Below the pieces are notes generated by a model. The model searched no databases. It was not told the origin of the DNA and saw only the letters and a list, made by a program, of their open reading frames with translations. Below, in pieces: positions 1 to 12,405 of a DNA stretch of 64,000 nt. The position numbers were made by a program, and so were the translations under genes. The DNA comes from Siphonodentalium dalli (lineage: Eukaryota > Mollusca > Scaphopoda > Gadilida > Siphonodentaliidae): the NCBI GenBank assembly GCA_032622095.1, contig CP136067.1:41213549-41277548 (forward strand). The letters are read 5' to 3'. Position 1 is the first letter of the stretch. Each line of letters opens with the position of its first letter.

Positions 1-409
1 GGTGGTGGGTGGGTAACCAACCTCTATACATTTAGCAGTGTCAAATTTGACCAACAGATAAACCTAGCATACTCTCATCACACACTCACCTAGAAACTCC
101 AATGCATTTATACTTGTGGTAGACAAAATAAAAGCCCAGCAGCCAGTATATGAAAAAATCTTCATACTTGACTATTAAAACAACAAAATTAAAACAGCTT
201 CTGAAACAGGTGAAACTGTCATTTGAATTAAAGGAGATAATTTTCCAGTCAAATGAGTGGTATTAGGGTTTTATGCAGTTTTAGACCAAAATTAGTGAAA
301 TTTGGGGAGATTTAAAAAATTTTTTTTGCAGGTTTGTGGTGGGTCCCCGAAGATGCCGGATGCAGAAAAACGGCATACCTTCATTAAAATGTGTACTACG
401 CCCCCCCTG
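1..409. mobile_element. Right part of a hAT-like element (left end outside window)
   Basis: The stretch ends in a C-run followed by TG at 401-409, the usual CAG...CTG type of hAT terminus. Its G-rich opening (ggtggtgggtgggtaacc) resembles the inner right part of the hAT-like element at 18549-20025. The other end and the target-site duplication cannot be seen, so assignment is weak. No coding potential is recognised. Confidence 0.3.
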
Positions 410-2520
410 GTTATGTAAATATCACTGCTATAGTGCCATTAATTTAAAGCTTTTAACCTTGTCTTTGGAGAGATAAGAATAATGCAATTAAGAGTATAAT
501 TTCCACGTTCTTCTTAGTAATGATGGTTTTACCAACTTTTATGACTTTTTACATTTTTCCAACTGTGAAAACCTTTCTGTCCCTTTAATACTGTTCAGTG
601 TGTGCTCCGAAAAGACTGATAAAAGATATTGAAATTTGATGTCTGCTTCCAACTTTCCCGTCGAATTGTGACCCAAATTATCTCTTGTTTTATATATATT
701 CGGAATTAAATACATGAATGTATAAGCATTAATACTCTTCAATGTTGTGCACATACTGCAGGAAAATGGAACCTTCTTTCTTTTCAAGGTGATAATTTCT
801 ATCAAATCGACAAGTATCTTCTTTGTATATATTTTCTGTAATCGACTATAACATATAATTATATAGAATCGCCAATGAGTCGCAATTCTATACAACTTAA
901 AAACTTTCATATCAAAATAATTCTTTAGTGGACCGGGTGTCACCGGTGTTGAGTGTTTTGCTTATAGCATACTCTTTACGCACTGTACTGATACATAACA
1001 TGACTTCTGTCTCAACTAAAGCCGGAAATTTCTAAGTTTTAAAGTTTTTTTTACACCATACTGATATAGCACTCGCTATATAAACCTCGACAATCAAGAT
1101 TTCTGTGTTAAATGGGTCACCGCGAATCACTCACCTGAAACATTGTCACGGTGTTTTTTGCTTATCTCCCAATCTCTACGTGCTTCATCATAATACGGGA
1201 TGCTCGCTTGTATGCCGATCCGACGATTGGACTCTTGTTGAATCCATTATTATAGAATTGACAATTCGGAGGAAAATAGAGTTTTCTCAGAAGAGACCTT
1301 TTAATCGCCGACAATAAATATATGTCGAAAGTTTGGAGCGGAACACGTTCTGATGATCAAAAACTTACTGAAGCCATTATTATAATTGACAACTCGGAGG
1401 AAATTGAGTTTTCTCAGATGAGTCCTTTTAATAGCCGACGGAACGGAACAATCTCAAATATACGCCGCTCATAGACATACGTACCACTGTAGCGATGGCA
1501 TAGTGGGTGTGTTGACTTACTATGTTCAATCAAGTTCAACACAGCTCAGCTACATGTGATAGGTGTGATTGGAAGACAGTCATTCATGACTATATCACCC
1601 TAACAGTATACATGACTAGTCTATTAATATTATATTTATTTGTAATTGTACGTTCCATGTATATATATTGTAAATAAAAATTATCCTATCATATTATGTA
1701 CATCCATAATATAAGTGAATGTCCAAATTAGGGATGCATACAGTGTTCTTCAATTACTAATAGAGACATAATCACAATAAGAATGTGGTCAACAGTAAGC
1801 ACAGTACACACCTAAAAGTGATATAAACCAAATGCCTTGATAAGTAATCTTTTATCACTGTTTTTTTTCCTGACCTCGAATCACACACCCACCCCATCCT
1901 TGTGTCTGAACTTTTTCCAGAACTTTCCGTTACTGCATGGGGACAGGTTTTGACGCGAAAGCTGACAACGTGGAATTATTTGCATGGATTGAGACCTATA
2001 AATATGATATTATGTCGGAACTTATATATGTACCTGTCTTTAAGTTTTGAATGTCTGTCGTCGCGGCGTTGAGTGCATTGATTAACCCACAACCCTTACG
2101 TACTGGATAGACATTTCCATAAGAGACCCAATTGTGTAACTTTCCGAAGCGGTACCATTCCAGTCAGGAACGGGAGTCAGAAGAGGGAGCACCAATATTG
2201 ATAAAACATACATATGCGCATCGCCATCATACGATGAATCAACGATGTACAATGTATTGGAGTTTGACGGCACAACTAAATTGTTCATTATTCTATTCAC
2301 AATCTTACATGTGTGCATCATGCATAACTGAATAATTTAACTTTGCACCAAATGTACATTTTACCTTGGATCAACAGTCGTGACAGAAGATAAAGTGATC
2401 AATGGTCTTATGTTCAGTTCTTTCGGCATATAAAGTCCAATAAATAAATCAATATTAAAACATTATAGCCCAGAATTGATTTTAACTTCTGTGTGTATTT
2501 GTCCTATGAAAAAAATAATA
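410..2520. other. AT-rich non-coding stretch, nothing recognised
   Basis: Only short open frames without family resemblance occur here. Two related stretches around 1250-1290 and 1370-1430 (attattatagaattgaca / gaggaaa-tagagttttctc) form a short imperfect direct repeat. No RNA gene, exon or transposon end could be supported. Confidence 0.4.
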
Positions 2521-3220
2521 TCGGGGGACTATAGAAATCGCCGGTATCGGTCTGTCGGTCCGCACGTCCGTTCGTCCGTCCCACATGGTTTTCGGATATG
2601 ATATATTCAGTAATAACCAGAAAAAAGATGCATGCATCACATCACCCATGAATTAGTTTACAAAGATTTAATAATTTTTTGTTTAAATCAAAATGTTTAT
2701 TTATACCATATCCAAACAGGGAGATACATTCAAAATTTCTTTCTTGTCAATTCAGAAACAATGGAGAAAACGCGACATTGCACACCGCTTACACCTTTTA
2801 TTTGGAGCCGGCCCTTGGTATTTGGGCTAACGTTAACTCATAGTGGTAAACCGAGACCCATACGAATCTGGCTGGCACACTAACAGCTACAGTTCTATAT
2901 GCGGTAATATCACCTTTACGAGAAGTAAATGCAATTAAATAATATATGGTATGTGAGGTTATTAGTAAGGGCCACATGTCAAGTTCGAATGTGTGTTCGT
3001 TCCGCACAATTATATCTTGAGTTATGATCCTTGTCGACTTGGAATTTGCCGATTATTTTGGTATCCGGACGACAACTTTTGTTACAGTTATCCGATTGTT
3101 TTCAAATTTGGTATGGATTACCTACATGGGTATACAGGTCAAGTTCGGATTGGATTCGGTCCGCCCATTTTTACGGGAGTTATGATCATTGTCCACTTAT
3201 AATTTGCCGATATTTGTGAG
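2521..3220. repeat. Diverged interspersed repeat
   Basis: The text around 2995-3200 (gagttatgatcc, caaatttggtatggatt, caggtcaagttcggatt, gggagttatgatcattgtcc) is an internally reiterated pattern. The same vocabulary reappears at 22250-22330, 59290-59390 and 55690-55910, so it is an old dispersed repeat. Open frames across it are not conserved between copies and are not called as genes. Confidence 0.45.
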
Positions 3221-4240
3221 CATGATGCAGTCGTTCCCACAAGGAAAAGACAGCGAGAGCACTTATTTGCTCTCGCAATTCAGAAGACGGGTGTAATTTC
3301 ACCCATAATATAATCGTAAGTTGGGTTTTTCTCAAACAAAATGTCATTTTGGGATAGACCTACGTCCAGTTAAACTTTCACATAGCCATAATTTAACTGA
3401 GATGGGAAAGGTTCTAAATATACCTTCGAAAAAGTTAAATATTGCATCAACTATTAGATTGACCATGAGCATTTTGACAAGAGAAACGAATGCGAATTTT
3501 AGCACCCGTGAATTAAAAAATGCGAGTGCATACGGGTGCGAGAGCCATCGCCCCGTCGCCCCAGAAGGACTGATGTTATTTCCTAGAAAGACGCGTTGAA
3601 GTTATATAACAAATATAACTTCGAACGCAAAATCTGACCCGAGCAATATCTGCGTTCATCGAATTGGATAATCGGAAACAAAATAACTTGCGACTGCCCG
3701 GAAAAGGCGTATTGCGTTATTCTATAACCAACTGATATTATGCATGTATGTTATATACGGTTTGGCATTATTCTGTATGTTTGAAATCAGTCTACATGTT
3801 TAATATTAAATAGCAAGTTGCGTTTTAACGTCTTAATAAAAATAAATAATTCAAAATTCGCATGCTGTACAATATAGCTACGAACTATACCCCCTCCCCA
3901 TACATACCCCAATGACAAAATAACTCCCATTGTTCTGAAATGCAAAGTAAATGTCAGTGCAATCACTCAACTCGTCGGATAATATACCATGTCGTATCTA
4001 TATATTTTTTATATTATAGCGAAAGACATCGACATGTATGTCTGAACATACATTATCAGGACTTGACCATCATGTGACCTTTCAATGTCCTTTCATAATT
4101 GACAACCTATCTAGTTATAGAACGTTAGAAAGTATAGGTCATCATCTTTCTAATGATGTATAACACTTAGCTCTACCAAGAATATATATATAGCGAACCC
4201 ATTTTGAGGACCTATAATTGGTATGACTCCCTGAATATAA

Positions 4241-4690
4241 TTAAAGGTACTCAATCCGAGGGTCCCCATATCATCAAGAATAAACAACAACAACATTTCT
4301 TCATAATGCGGTTTTGTTATCAGAATCGATTAATTGCAACAAAATAATTCTAACCACTGTCAACTATGGTATCAAGTTTCCCAAAAAGTTTTATTTATCA
4401 ACATTTTGTTCAACGAAATATGGCCGTATTATCACTTGTGTATTCACGAAATTTGGCCGTATTACCACTTGTTTTTAGAGTTATCCATCTTCATCCGCAA
4501 TTTTGACCGAGACCATCCGTTTGATGGCGTGTTTCTGGACACAACAATTGAAATAACAAACTTAAAAAATAGATATCTGTTCACCCTGGGCTTTGATGGG
4601 TGGGTTCCTCGACTCGAATCAAATAGTTTTAACCCCAGAAGCCAAATAAATAGTAATTTAGGAGCGTTAAATCGGATTGAGTACCTTTAA
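4241..4690. mobile_element. TTAA-flanked MITE, family B, copy 1
   Basis: The element starts TTAAAGGTACTCAA and ends TTGAGTACCTTTAA, a terminal inverted repeat with TTAA at both outer edges. A second copy with the same ends lies at 23877-24364, and both have a related interior (ggtcccc near the left end, cctcgactcgaatcaaat near the right). At about 450 bp and without a transposase it is a non-autonomous DNA transposon. TTAA target preference is typical of piggyBac and Kolobok; the family is not settled here. Confidence 0.75.
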
Positions 4691-4890
4691 GACCTGTCAT
4701 TATGGCATCACACTCAGCATTCTGCTCTTCAGTTTCTGGACATTATCATATGGGCGACTGCCTGTAACCTACCATTCGGGGCCGTTCTGCTCTATATGGG
4801 CGGCCGTTTGGTACAACACTACTCACAAGAAAACTAAGATGCATGCATCAGGTCGGCCGTGAACTATCTACCATAGAATTGTTGTAGCTA

Positions 4891-5775
4891 TCGATTATAC
4901 ATTTTGAAACACCTGTCTGTATGTATGTATGTATGTGTGTATGCGTGAATGCATGTGTGTATGTGTTATAGACTCTAACACTGCTCGAATTTGGTATTTA
5001 ACGTGTCAACTTGACCTCGCTCATAGGCATCTTTCTGGACCTTGACCGATCCGACTAAACATTTGTGTGTAGGACTACTTCGATCCCGGGAGCAATATGG
5101 ACGGGTCCAATTTCACGTGGGACCATGTTCTCGAACGTGCTGATATAGGCATGTTTCTGGACCAATTGAACAATAGTTTGGCCAGACGCTGTATATACTG
5201 GGTACTGTCCAGATGGAGGCGATCACAAAACAAATCCCTAACTACCCCGAACGAAGTCGAGTACATCAGCTAGTTTAATATATATTTTGGACATTTGTCT
5301 GTCTGTTTGTCTGTTAGCTATGGCCGGGAAAACTGCCGGACAGATTTGACGAAATTTGATACCTAGGGGTAATTATTTCCAGGGAGTATTTTGGACGGGT
5401 CAAATCTTGATCCCGACCTGACTTTGACATTCAAAAAGATCAATTCAAGGTCAAATCTGGTAAAACGGAAGTATTTCAACGAAATTTGATACCTACTGTT
5501 ACTTTTGTCCCAGGAGTGTTTCGGGTGGGTCAAATCATGACCATGACCTGATCTTGACATTCAAAATTGTCAATTCAAGGTCAAATCGGGTATAAAGCCG
5601 GGCGGATTTCGACGGGTACTTTTGTCGTGACTTTTGTCCGGGGAGTGTTTTGGACGGGTCAAATCGTGACCCCGACATGACCTTCACCTTTAAAATAGTC
5701 AATTCAAGGTTAAATCGCGCATTTCTCCGAAAATCAGAGGGGAACATCCCGGACGAAGTGGGGTCCACGAGCTAC
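4891..5775 (+). mobile_element. Two-unit head-to-tail Helitron-like array
   Basis: Unit 1 (4891-5273) begins TCGATTATACATTTTG after a host A at 4890, has a GTAT/GTCT-type microsatellite near its 5' end, and ends CTAG preceded by a degenerate CCCCGA...TCGAG hairpin. Unit 2 (5274-5775) follows directly, begins TTTAATATATATTTTGG, carries three core repeats of about 120 bp (gacgggtcaaat, tcaattcaaggtcaaat) and ends CTAC before T. Helitrons insert between A and T, start with TC and end with a hairpin plus CTRR; unit 2 departs slightly at both ends. No Rep/helicase is encoded. Confidence 0.65.
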
Positions 5776-8240
5776 TATTATATATTTCTAGATTTAGTTA
5801 CAAACTAAATACCTGTATATTGTACAAAGAAATGTTTGACAAATATATCTGTATCAATATTACCATACGGGTCATTAAAATAGATACGACGAAACAAATT
5901 TTGAAGGGTGCATGTATCAGGTAAATATTTATATTTCAAATGATGACAGGAATGCAGAAAGTTGGAGTACCTACGTAATACTGGCTATCCGCATGAAGAG
6001 ATATACATGTATATAAAAACCAGATGAGGGATATGTCTGTACAGTTGCTAAACAATTCAGTCATGCAAAAGAGGATCAAAGAGTAAGATACCAAATTGCT
6101 GCCTGTGGTAATGTTTTTTAACGAAATTCGGGAAAATTAGATTACTCTCACCCTGGTTATCCAGAAGATAATTGTGGAATCTGATGACGATCGGACAAGG
6201 GGTGTCGTCTGTAGGATCAACCAAATTATTTAGCCATAAAAATAGTAAAATTGAAGATCACCGCTGGCAGTGATGTCTTCACAAGGACAGTTTGAGAACA
6301 AAATATGGCTCACATCTAGCGGTGACCCAAAATATCCACATAAGAAAAAGTTCTCCAATAAAAGCTGGCTGCAGGGTGCGCCAATTGATTCAAATTCGAA
6401 ATTTAGCAGGGTGTACTGCTTGTGGCCATGTTTTCCCCGCAAATTTGATAGACTGATGGACAAAACCACTGAATCCGTTGAATCAATATACATGTTTACA
6501 TGGATTAATTTATATGCATTGTTATACACAGTACTGGTATATAAAGGTACTGAAAATAAATATATTACTAGTATACACAAAATAAACCATATATCATGGC
6601 TATGGGTTCTAATATCCGAACATGACAGCTGAGAACTTGGTGTGAATTAAAGAGTGGTGGTTTCTCAAGCATATCTAACCCTCCACGTTAGAAACATGCC
6701 ATTAAATGTCATAAGTATAATCTAGCTTGAGGACAGAAGTGATCCATAAAACCCCCCTTAATTCAACCAGGTCCTCGCGCGATGTATGATCGATCACATG
6801 ATGATCTAGGGGGATTAGAATTGATGTATAAAAACAGCACTGCATGTAAATATAAAATAAAATAGTGCTACATCTTATTACAGATTATTGCCATATATAA
6901 TCAGTGATTATACAGACAGTCTGACAAAATAAAGTTTCAGTGACACTCTATCCGAAGAGGGGAATAATTTCATCTGTTACAGTCAATGGAGCAATTATGA
7001 ATCTGGAAAGGTGAAATTTCTAAGTAATACTAGATATCGACATGACGCGATAAAATATAACGTAAATGCAATATGGCCGCTGGCGACCATTTTTTCCTAT
7101 GAAATTAAAAAAATATTTGATAGCTCTCATCTGATAGATCAATATCAAGATAAATATGAAGTTTGGTCATGATCGGATGAGTGAAGTGGACTGTGGTCTG
7201 TGCTAAACGGTTTAGTAATGCTTAAAAAGATTCTTACCTTAATATTTTTATGTTCACTTTATAAACTTCACTGAGTCATCTTTGTCATGTATTGAGTTTG
7301 ATATCTTTTGTTAACAGTTTATAAGTCATGTATGTCTCATGTTTGTTATTTTAATTTATGTGTTTATTATCATTAAATAAAGTTGCATTCCTTAAAAAGA
7401 TGCTTACCTCAATGTTTTTATGTTCACTTTATAAACTCCACTGAGTCATCTTTGTCATGTATTGAATTTGATATCTTTTGTTAACAGTTTATAAATTATG
7501 TATGTCTCGTGTTCGTTATTATATTATATACACTTTATAGTGTGTTTTCAGAACGAAAACAAATTGAATAAAATCAACAAATTTGTAAATTTAAAAACAA
7601 TTCAAACGTTGTTGTATTCCATGTCCCAGCCCGGACATATACACCAAATTTCAATAATATTCATTGAGAAACAACGGACCAAACGCTATATAACACCCGT
7701 ATACATCTTTTATTCCGTATCGGACTCGGGTACATGTTATAGTAGGTACCGAATTGACACACGTCGACTGGGCGAGTTGGCCCTGGGGCGATTAGGCCGA
7801 TTCCGGCACATTCTAGAATTTACCGTATGTATCCGTTTACGCGTAGTTTACTTTAGAAAGTTCCGCAATTAATACCGTAAATAGAGCGACCATATTTGAT
7901 AGAGAATGCCTCTGTTATTGATTATCAAGTTGCTGTACATTAAAAACGACAAATTCACATGCTCGTTCAAGCGCAGTAGTCTATTTTCCCCATGTTAAAG
8001 GACATCCACAAATACTAAATAACGCTAACCTACTGCCGAATGTTTGACACGACAACTGTTAACATATTTGGGCTGAATTCATCTGACGCGGTATTATTTC
8101 TCAAAATAAACAACAAAACCTTCGTTACTTGGAAATGTAGTTTGGGCTAACATTTACATAAATCCTCCAGATCAATTATCCGACACACACGTCAGATGAA
8201 AAAGTCACATGAAGTAACCGGCCAAATTGGCCGAAATGAC
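5776..8240. repeat. Direct duplication, copy 1 (partner 47853-51085)
   Basis: The segment opens with tatttctagatttagttac and shares long stretches with 47853-51085 in the same orientation. Shared landmarks include cctgtatattgtacaaag, the 6270-6500 block, aataaagtttcagtgacac, the cagcccggacatatacacc block and the acacacgtcagatgaaaa end. Copy 1 has about 500 bp (7034-7540) that copy 2 lacks. Copy 2 carries a hAT insertion absent here; the empty site is near 6806-6820. A GC-rich hairpin (ggccaaattggcc, 8220-8232) marks the right end. Confidence 0.8.
7221..7530. repeat. Tandem duplication, 170-bp period
   Basis: The sequence beginning cttaaaaagattcttacc at 7221 recurs at 7391 with a few substitutions, including the inner stretch cactgagtcatctttgtc and the end gttaacagtttataa. 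It lies in the part of copy 1 that is absent from copy 2 of the direct duplication, so it is private to this copy. Confidence 0.8.
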
Positions 8241-8249
8241 GTTAATTAT

Positions 8250-8565
8250 GGTGCGTTCACATGACGGGCAAGAAAATATCAGGTATGCCACATGTGACTT
8301 ACTTGACCAATGCAAAAAATAATACAGGAAAATATCCGATGAAGGCACTGCACTGATATGTTGTCGCCTGTGGGTGATATGAGTTTACCATGATTGATGG
8401 TTATCGGTATCCGTTAAATAATCTCAAAGGGATGTGATGGTAACCGTTCACGCACTCGAGTTATGATCAATAGTATCGTCTGTTTCAACAACTGACTTGG
8501 TCATTCCATTTTTAGATGAGTTGATAGAATCGCTGAAGTATTATATGGATGTGTGTTGGGACGTA
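8250..8565. repeat. Dispersed direct repeat, copy 1 (partner 10323-10640)
   Basis: It begins ttatggtgcgttcacatgac, and the block matches 10323-10640 in order: cgggcaagaaaatat, atgtgacttacttgaccaat, ggaaaatat, actcgagttatgatc, agtatcgt, tgtttcaaca. The start resembles the ends at 9509 (ttatagtgcgttcacacg) and 11212 (reverse strand), always next to TTA/TAA. A TTA-target DNA transposon of PIF/Harbinger type is possible but not proved. Confidence 0.6.
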
Positions 8566-8739
8566 TATCTATAGAGGATGTTCATGTTGGATTTCCAACT
8601 TTAATCCCACTTGAACCAGGCCCAAATACCAAGATCACATAATTAAATTTGCACCCCTCCCATCGGCTTTGAATTTCTCACCTCACATGCCTTGTTTTTA
8701 ACGTGAAATGGTGACTGAACACCGGGGAGGGAGGGACCT

Positions 8740-8940
8740 CCAGGATATTGGAAACCACTAGTTTGACCAAAAGTAATAGAAATGTAAATGTTGGTCTAAA
8801 ACAACAAATTCCACATGCATTACTGGTTGGAAAATCAGACTACCAGAACATTCTCAACTCATTGTTGGTGTGAAATTTCCAATTAATATTTTGTCAGGTT
8901 TCAAATTTCCAACTTGTGAAAACTTTGACCATAGTTAGAG
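8740..8940. mobile_element. Fragment of the CAGRGACGTG hAT family
   Basis: The phrases aatgttggtctaaaacaaca, ttggtgtgaaatttccaa and aaaactttgaccatagtt match the right part of the elements at 12406-13462 and 39857-40945. Ends and target-site duplication are missing, so this is an old truncated copy. Confidence 0.5.
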
Positions 8941-9508
8941 GGGGTCCCATGTCCACACATACACCCCTGTATATTTGGTAATGTAATATACACCACAACC
9001 CCAAGAACCAAGCTAAATCGACAACTCTAGAAAACTTCATATGGGGTATGGGTGGGGATGGGGTCATCCGATTGCCACAAAACCATAATATTTTTTTGTC
9101 ATCCCACATATTCATGTACTTTGAAATTATAACAGGCGTGAACCTATTTCCAAATGACGTGACCATTTTATCATATCTCGAAGGTTTTTATGCACGAGAG
9201 CAGCAACGTGGCTTCAGGTCGGTGGTGCCTCATCCCACCGACTACGGTAATATATGTTGAGTTGGAAATTTCATAATGTAATGAATTGCCAATATGGACT
9301 ATAGGTTGTTTACCGGACGCAATTCGCTTGAACCACCACGACTAAAAAAAAAATAACTTGCCATCTTCACATTAAGATGTTCTTCAGTTTGGTACGCTTA
9401 TGTACATCAACACGCATCAGTATTATTCAATAAATCATCCAATTATCACATGTATGCATCTCCTAGGTGGGGTCTACTGCGGTCGGTTTTTGAATGACAC
9501 TGTTATAG

Positions 9509-9733
9509 TGCGTTCACACGAAGCTGCAAGAAAATATCTGCAAGAAAATATCAGGTACAATTGTACCCTGTTATGTTATTGCTGCAAAGATTACGCTCGT
9601 GCAAACGCGGCGGTTTGGATAGCGTTGATTGAGCTCAATCATATCAGTATTATAATACTGATATGATTGAGCTCAATCAACGCTATCCAAACCGCCGCGT
9701 TTGCACGAGCGTAATCTTTGCAGCAATAACATA
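9509..9733. mobile_element. Palindromic DNA-transposon derivative with perfect 81-bp arms
   Basis: 9572-9652 and 9653-9733 are exact reverse complements with no spacer, centred on cagtattataatactg. The left flank (9509-9571) begins ttatagtgcgttcacacg and has gcaagaaaatatctgcaaga. A diverged relative at 11090-11212 shows the same words in reverse (gagctcaatcgttgcgat, ccgccgcgtt, ataatctttgctgcaata, cttgcagcttcatgtgaac). This looks like a foldback MITE; a symmetric assembly artefact is the alternative. Confidence 0.7.
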
Positions 9734-10322
9734 CAATTGTACCCCAAACCTCCCCCAAGCCCACCCACCCAAGAACAGAATTTTACTTATATTTCACCAC
9801 AGTTGATCTATTGTGGTGTTGTTATTTCTAATACAAATCGCCGTTATTTCGTAAATATACATTCTTTATAGAGTTATTACCCTGTGGCAATGTTACGATT
9901 TTAGCTTGTCAAAGAACATGTGGCATGCCTCAACGGCTGGCGTGGCATGCTACATACCCTATATCACTGAGGAATTTTAACTAATAGTTTTGTATTACTA
10001 CAGAGTAACATTGGTCTGTATCAGGTGCATTATTAGGCATATATTAAATATATTAGAGCGTGGGACCTTCACCTATAGTGAAATACAGTATTAAGGAACA
10101 GATATTAACTATGAAATATATTACCTGACCTGTTTTTGCAATGTTATAAACTTATAGGATACCCTGTCACAACATAAATCATTCACCAGGTTTTGAACTA
10201 TAGTGTAGTATGATATCTATACGGGCGTATCTGGAATAGAGATGCGTGGGGTAAGACGCACTGTCGTCACGTTCATGATAACGGATCCATGATTGTGCTA
10301 TATATGATGCAGTAAAAGTACG

Positions 10323-10640
10323 TTTATGGCGCGTACACATGACGGGCAAGAAAATATAAGGTATGCCCCATGTGACTTACTTGACCAATGAAATAAATAA
10401 TACCGGAAAATATCTGATGAAGGCAGCGCGCTGATATTTTATCGCCAGTTGGTGATATGTGTTCACCTTGATTGGTGGTCCCATCGGTATCCGTTAACTA
10501 ATCTCGCATGCAGGTATACGATCGTAACAATCCAAGCACTCGAGTTATGATCGATCAATAGTATCGTTTGTTTCAACATACTATACGTATTTCCATTTTA
10601 TATTGGTTGTCAGAACCACTGATGTATTATATATACATGT
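10323..10640. repeat. Dispersed direct repeat, copy 2 (partner 8250-8565)
   Basis: It begins ttatggcgcgtacacatgac and follows copy 1 through cgggcaagaaaatat, cttgaccaatga, gatgaaggca and actcgagttatgatc. Moderate divergence suggests an old transposon-type repeat, not a recent duplication. Confidence 0.6.
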
Positions 10641-11089
10641 ATATAGGTGTGTGGGAGGCTTTATAATTTTGGTACCTCTCATACCTTGATTTAGTTGTTT
10701 TACTTTAATTTGGACTGGATGCTTAGAGGGGATGCATAGATGAACCAAACCAAACCAATATTTTGACCTGAAGTAGCGCTCAAATGTGTCTTGATCGGAC
10801 TCCCTCGTTTCTAATAATAAATTGTTGGCGGCTCATCGCTCTTCTCGAATGTGGGATGTGGCCCAGGGCCGAACCCACCAACGTCTGTTTAGATGTCGTT
10901 TCGTGTGTTCACGAAGAACACAAATTCACACTCCAACGACGAGGGCGCGTTCCTTTCTCGTTAAAATAGGTGGCATTTTAAATTTTTCATAACACTTAAT
11001 AGCTCTATGAATAGTCGATATGGACTATTTGTTCTTAGTCCGCAGCAATTCACTTCAACAAACACGACTAACACTAGTCACATTGAGCT

Positions 11090-11212
11090 CAATCGTTGCG
11101 ATCTAAACCGCCGCGTTCTCACGGGTATAATCTTTGCTGCAATAAAATATCAGTGTAAATATGTGTCTGATATTGTCTTGCAGACATTTTCTTGCAGCTT
11201 CATGTGAACGCG
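11090..11212 (-). mobile_element. Relative of the 9.5-kb palindromic element
   Basis: Read on the minus strand it begins ggcgcgttcacatgaagc next to a TAA/TTA, then gcaagaaaatgtctgcaag and gcagcaaagattatac, the same order as 9509-9640. It is a single unfolded arm, which suggests that the palindrome at 9.5 kb arose secondarily. Confidence 0.55.
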
Positions 11213-12405
11213 CCATTAGTCTACTGTTATTGCAAGTAGATCGCACCGAAACCAGTGACCACAAGTTCTCGCTACGTGCAGTTACCAAAACGAACGGCAC
11301 CATTAACATCTACCTGGCACAAACGAGGCTAGTGTTTGCCTACTACTTTAATATGAAAGCGGTGACCATCTGCACATAAAGTTTATGTCTTCGTAGTGGC
11401 GAAGAGCTGCATGGCCAACGACTACCATAGCGAAAAAACAAAGAGAACGCAATTGATGTTACCGGTATGACACATGTGGATCTCGGATGGGCTGCTGCAG
11501 TAGGGTCAGCTACTTGGCTGCTTATTCTGCGCGGTTGATGTTGATAATCCACAAAATTAGAGTTCTGATCAATCCAAATAAATTAATGAGAATTCGTGTG
11601 GGAATTCTCTGTCTGTCGTCTTATATTATCAGAACAATTATAAAACCAAGAGTAGATCATCATATAATTCTAGTGTGGTATATATTTGAGAGCGTAATCG
11701 TCATGCATGTTACTGTCTTCTTGAATATTATACAAAGATGCAAGTTTTTCTCAATTAATTGTATTTCTTGTGTCATGCACATGTATCCTTGTTGATGATA
11801 GTTGTTTTACAAACTTTTATAAGAATATACACATGCCAGCAGCAGTAAGACATAGCGTAGCGAGGGGGATGAACTCTGTTTTTCAGCTTGAGTACCAACA
11901 TGACAATAACATGCAATTTATACGATATTTATGATTGATACAAGAACATAGTTTGTCTACATATAATACAATATTATTTCTGTGCATGTATGGCGAGTTT
12001 AAAGGATGTGACTATTTTAACAGCAATACCCACCACCAACGCTTACGTAAGACAGATTCATGCATTGATGTGGTGGGGTTTGGAGCAACATCTCACAAAT
12101 TTGGTTAAATTTTTCAATAATATTGGACATTTCAGTCCAGAAATATGTTCAAATTGTTCTGGTAGTTTACTTACGGTCAAATTGTTGGACTGAAATTGCC
12201 ATCAGTTGGAATGTCCATCCATTAGGTATGTAGGGATGTCACATCGGTAATTTCCATCAGCTGGAAACTTTCAGATACCATTTCGAGAGTTGTTCATCTC
12301 AAAGGGTGGTGCAAGTGCGGAATTTACCGAACCTGGGAAGTAGCATGCGTCTGGATCAAGGAGGGGTGTGGGGGTCAGTTGAAAAGTTTAAGATGGTCAC
12401 ACACT

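Noticed and set aside
539-943. 134-codon minus-strand frame
   Set aside because: Ser/Ile/Lys-rich AT-driven frame with no domain, splice context or conservation elsewhere in the window.
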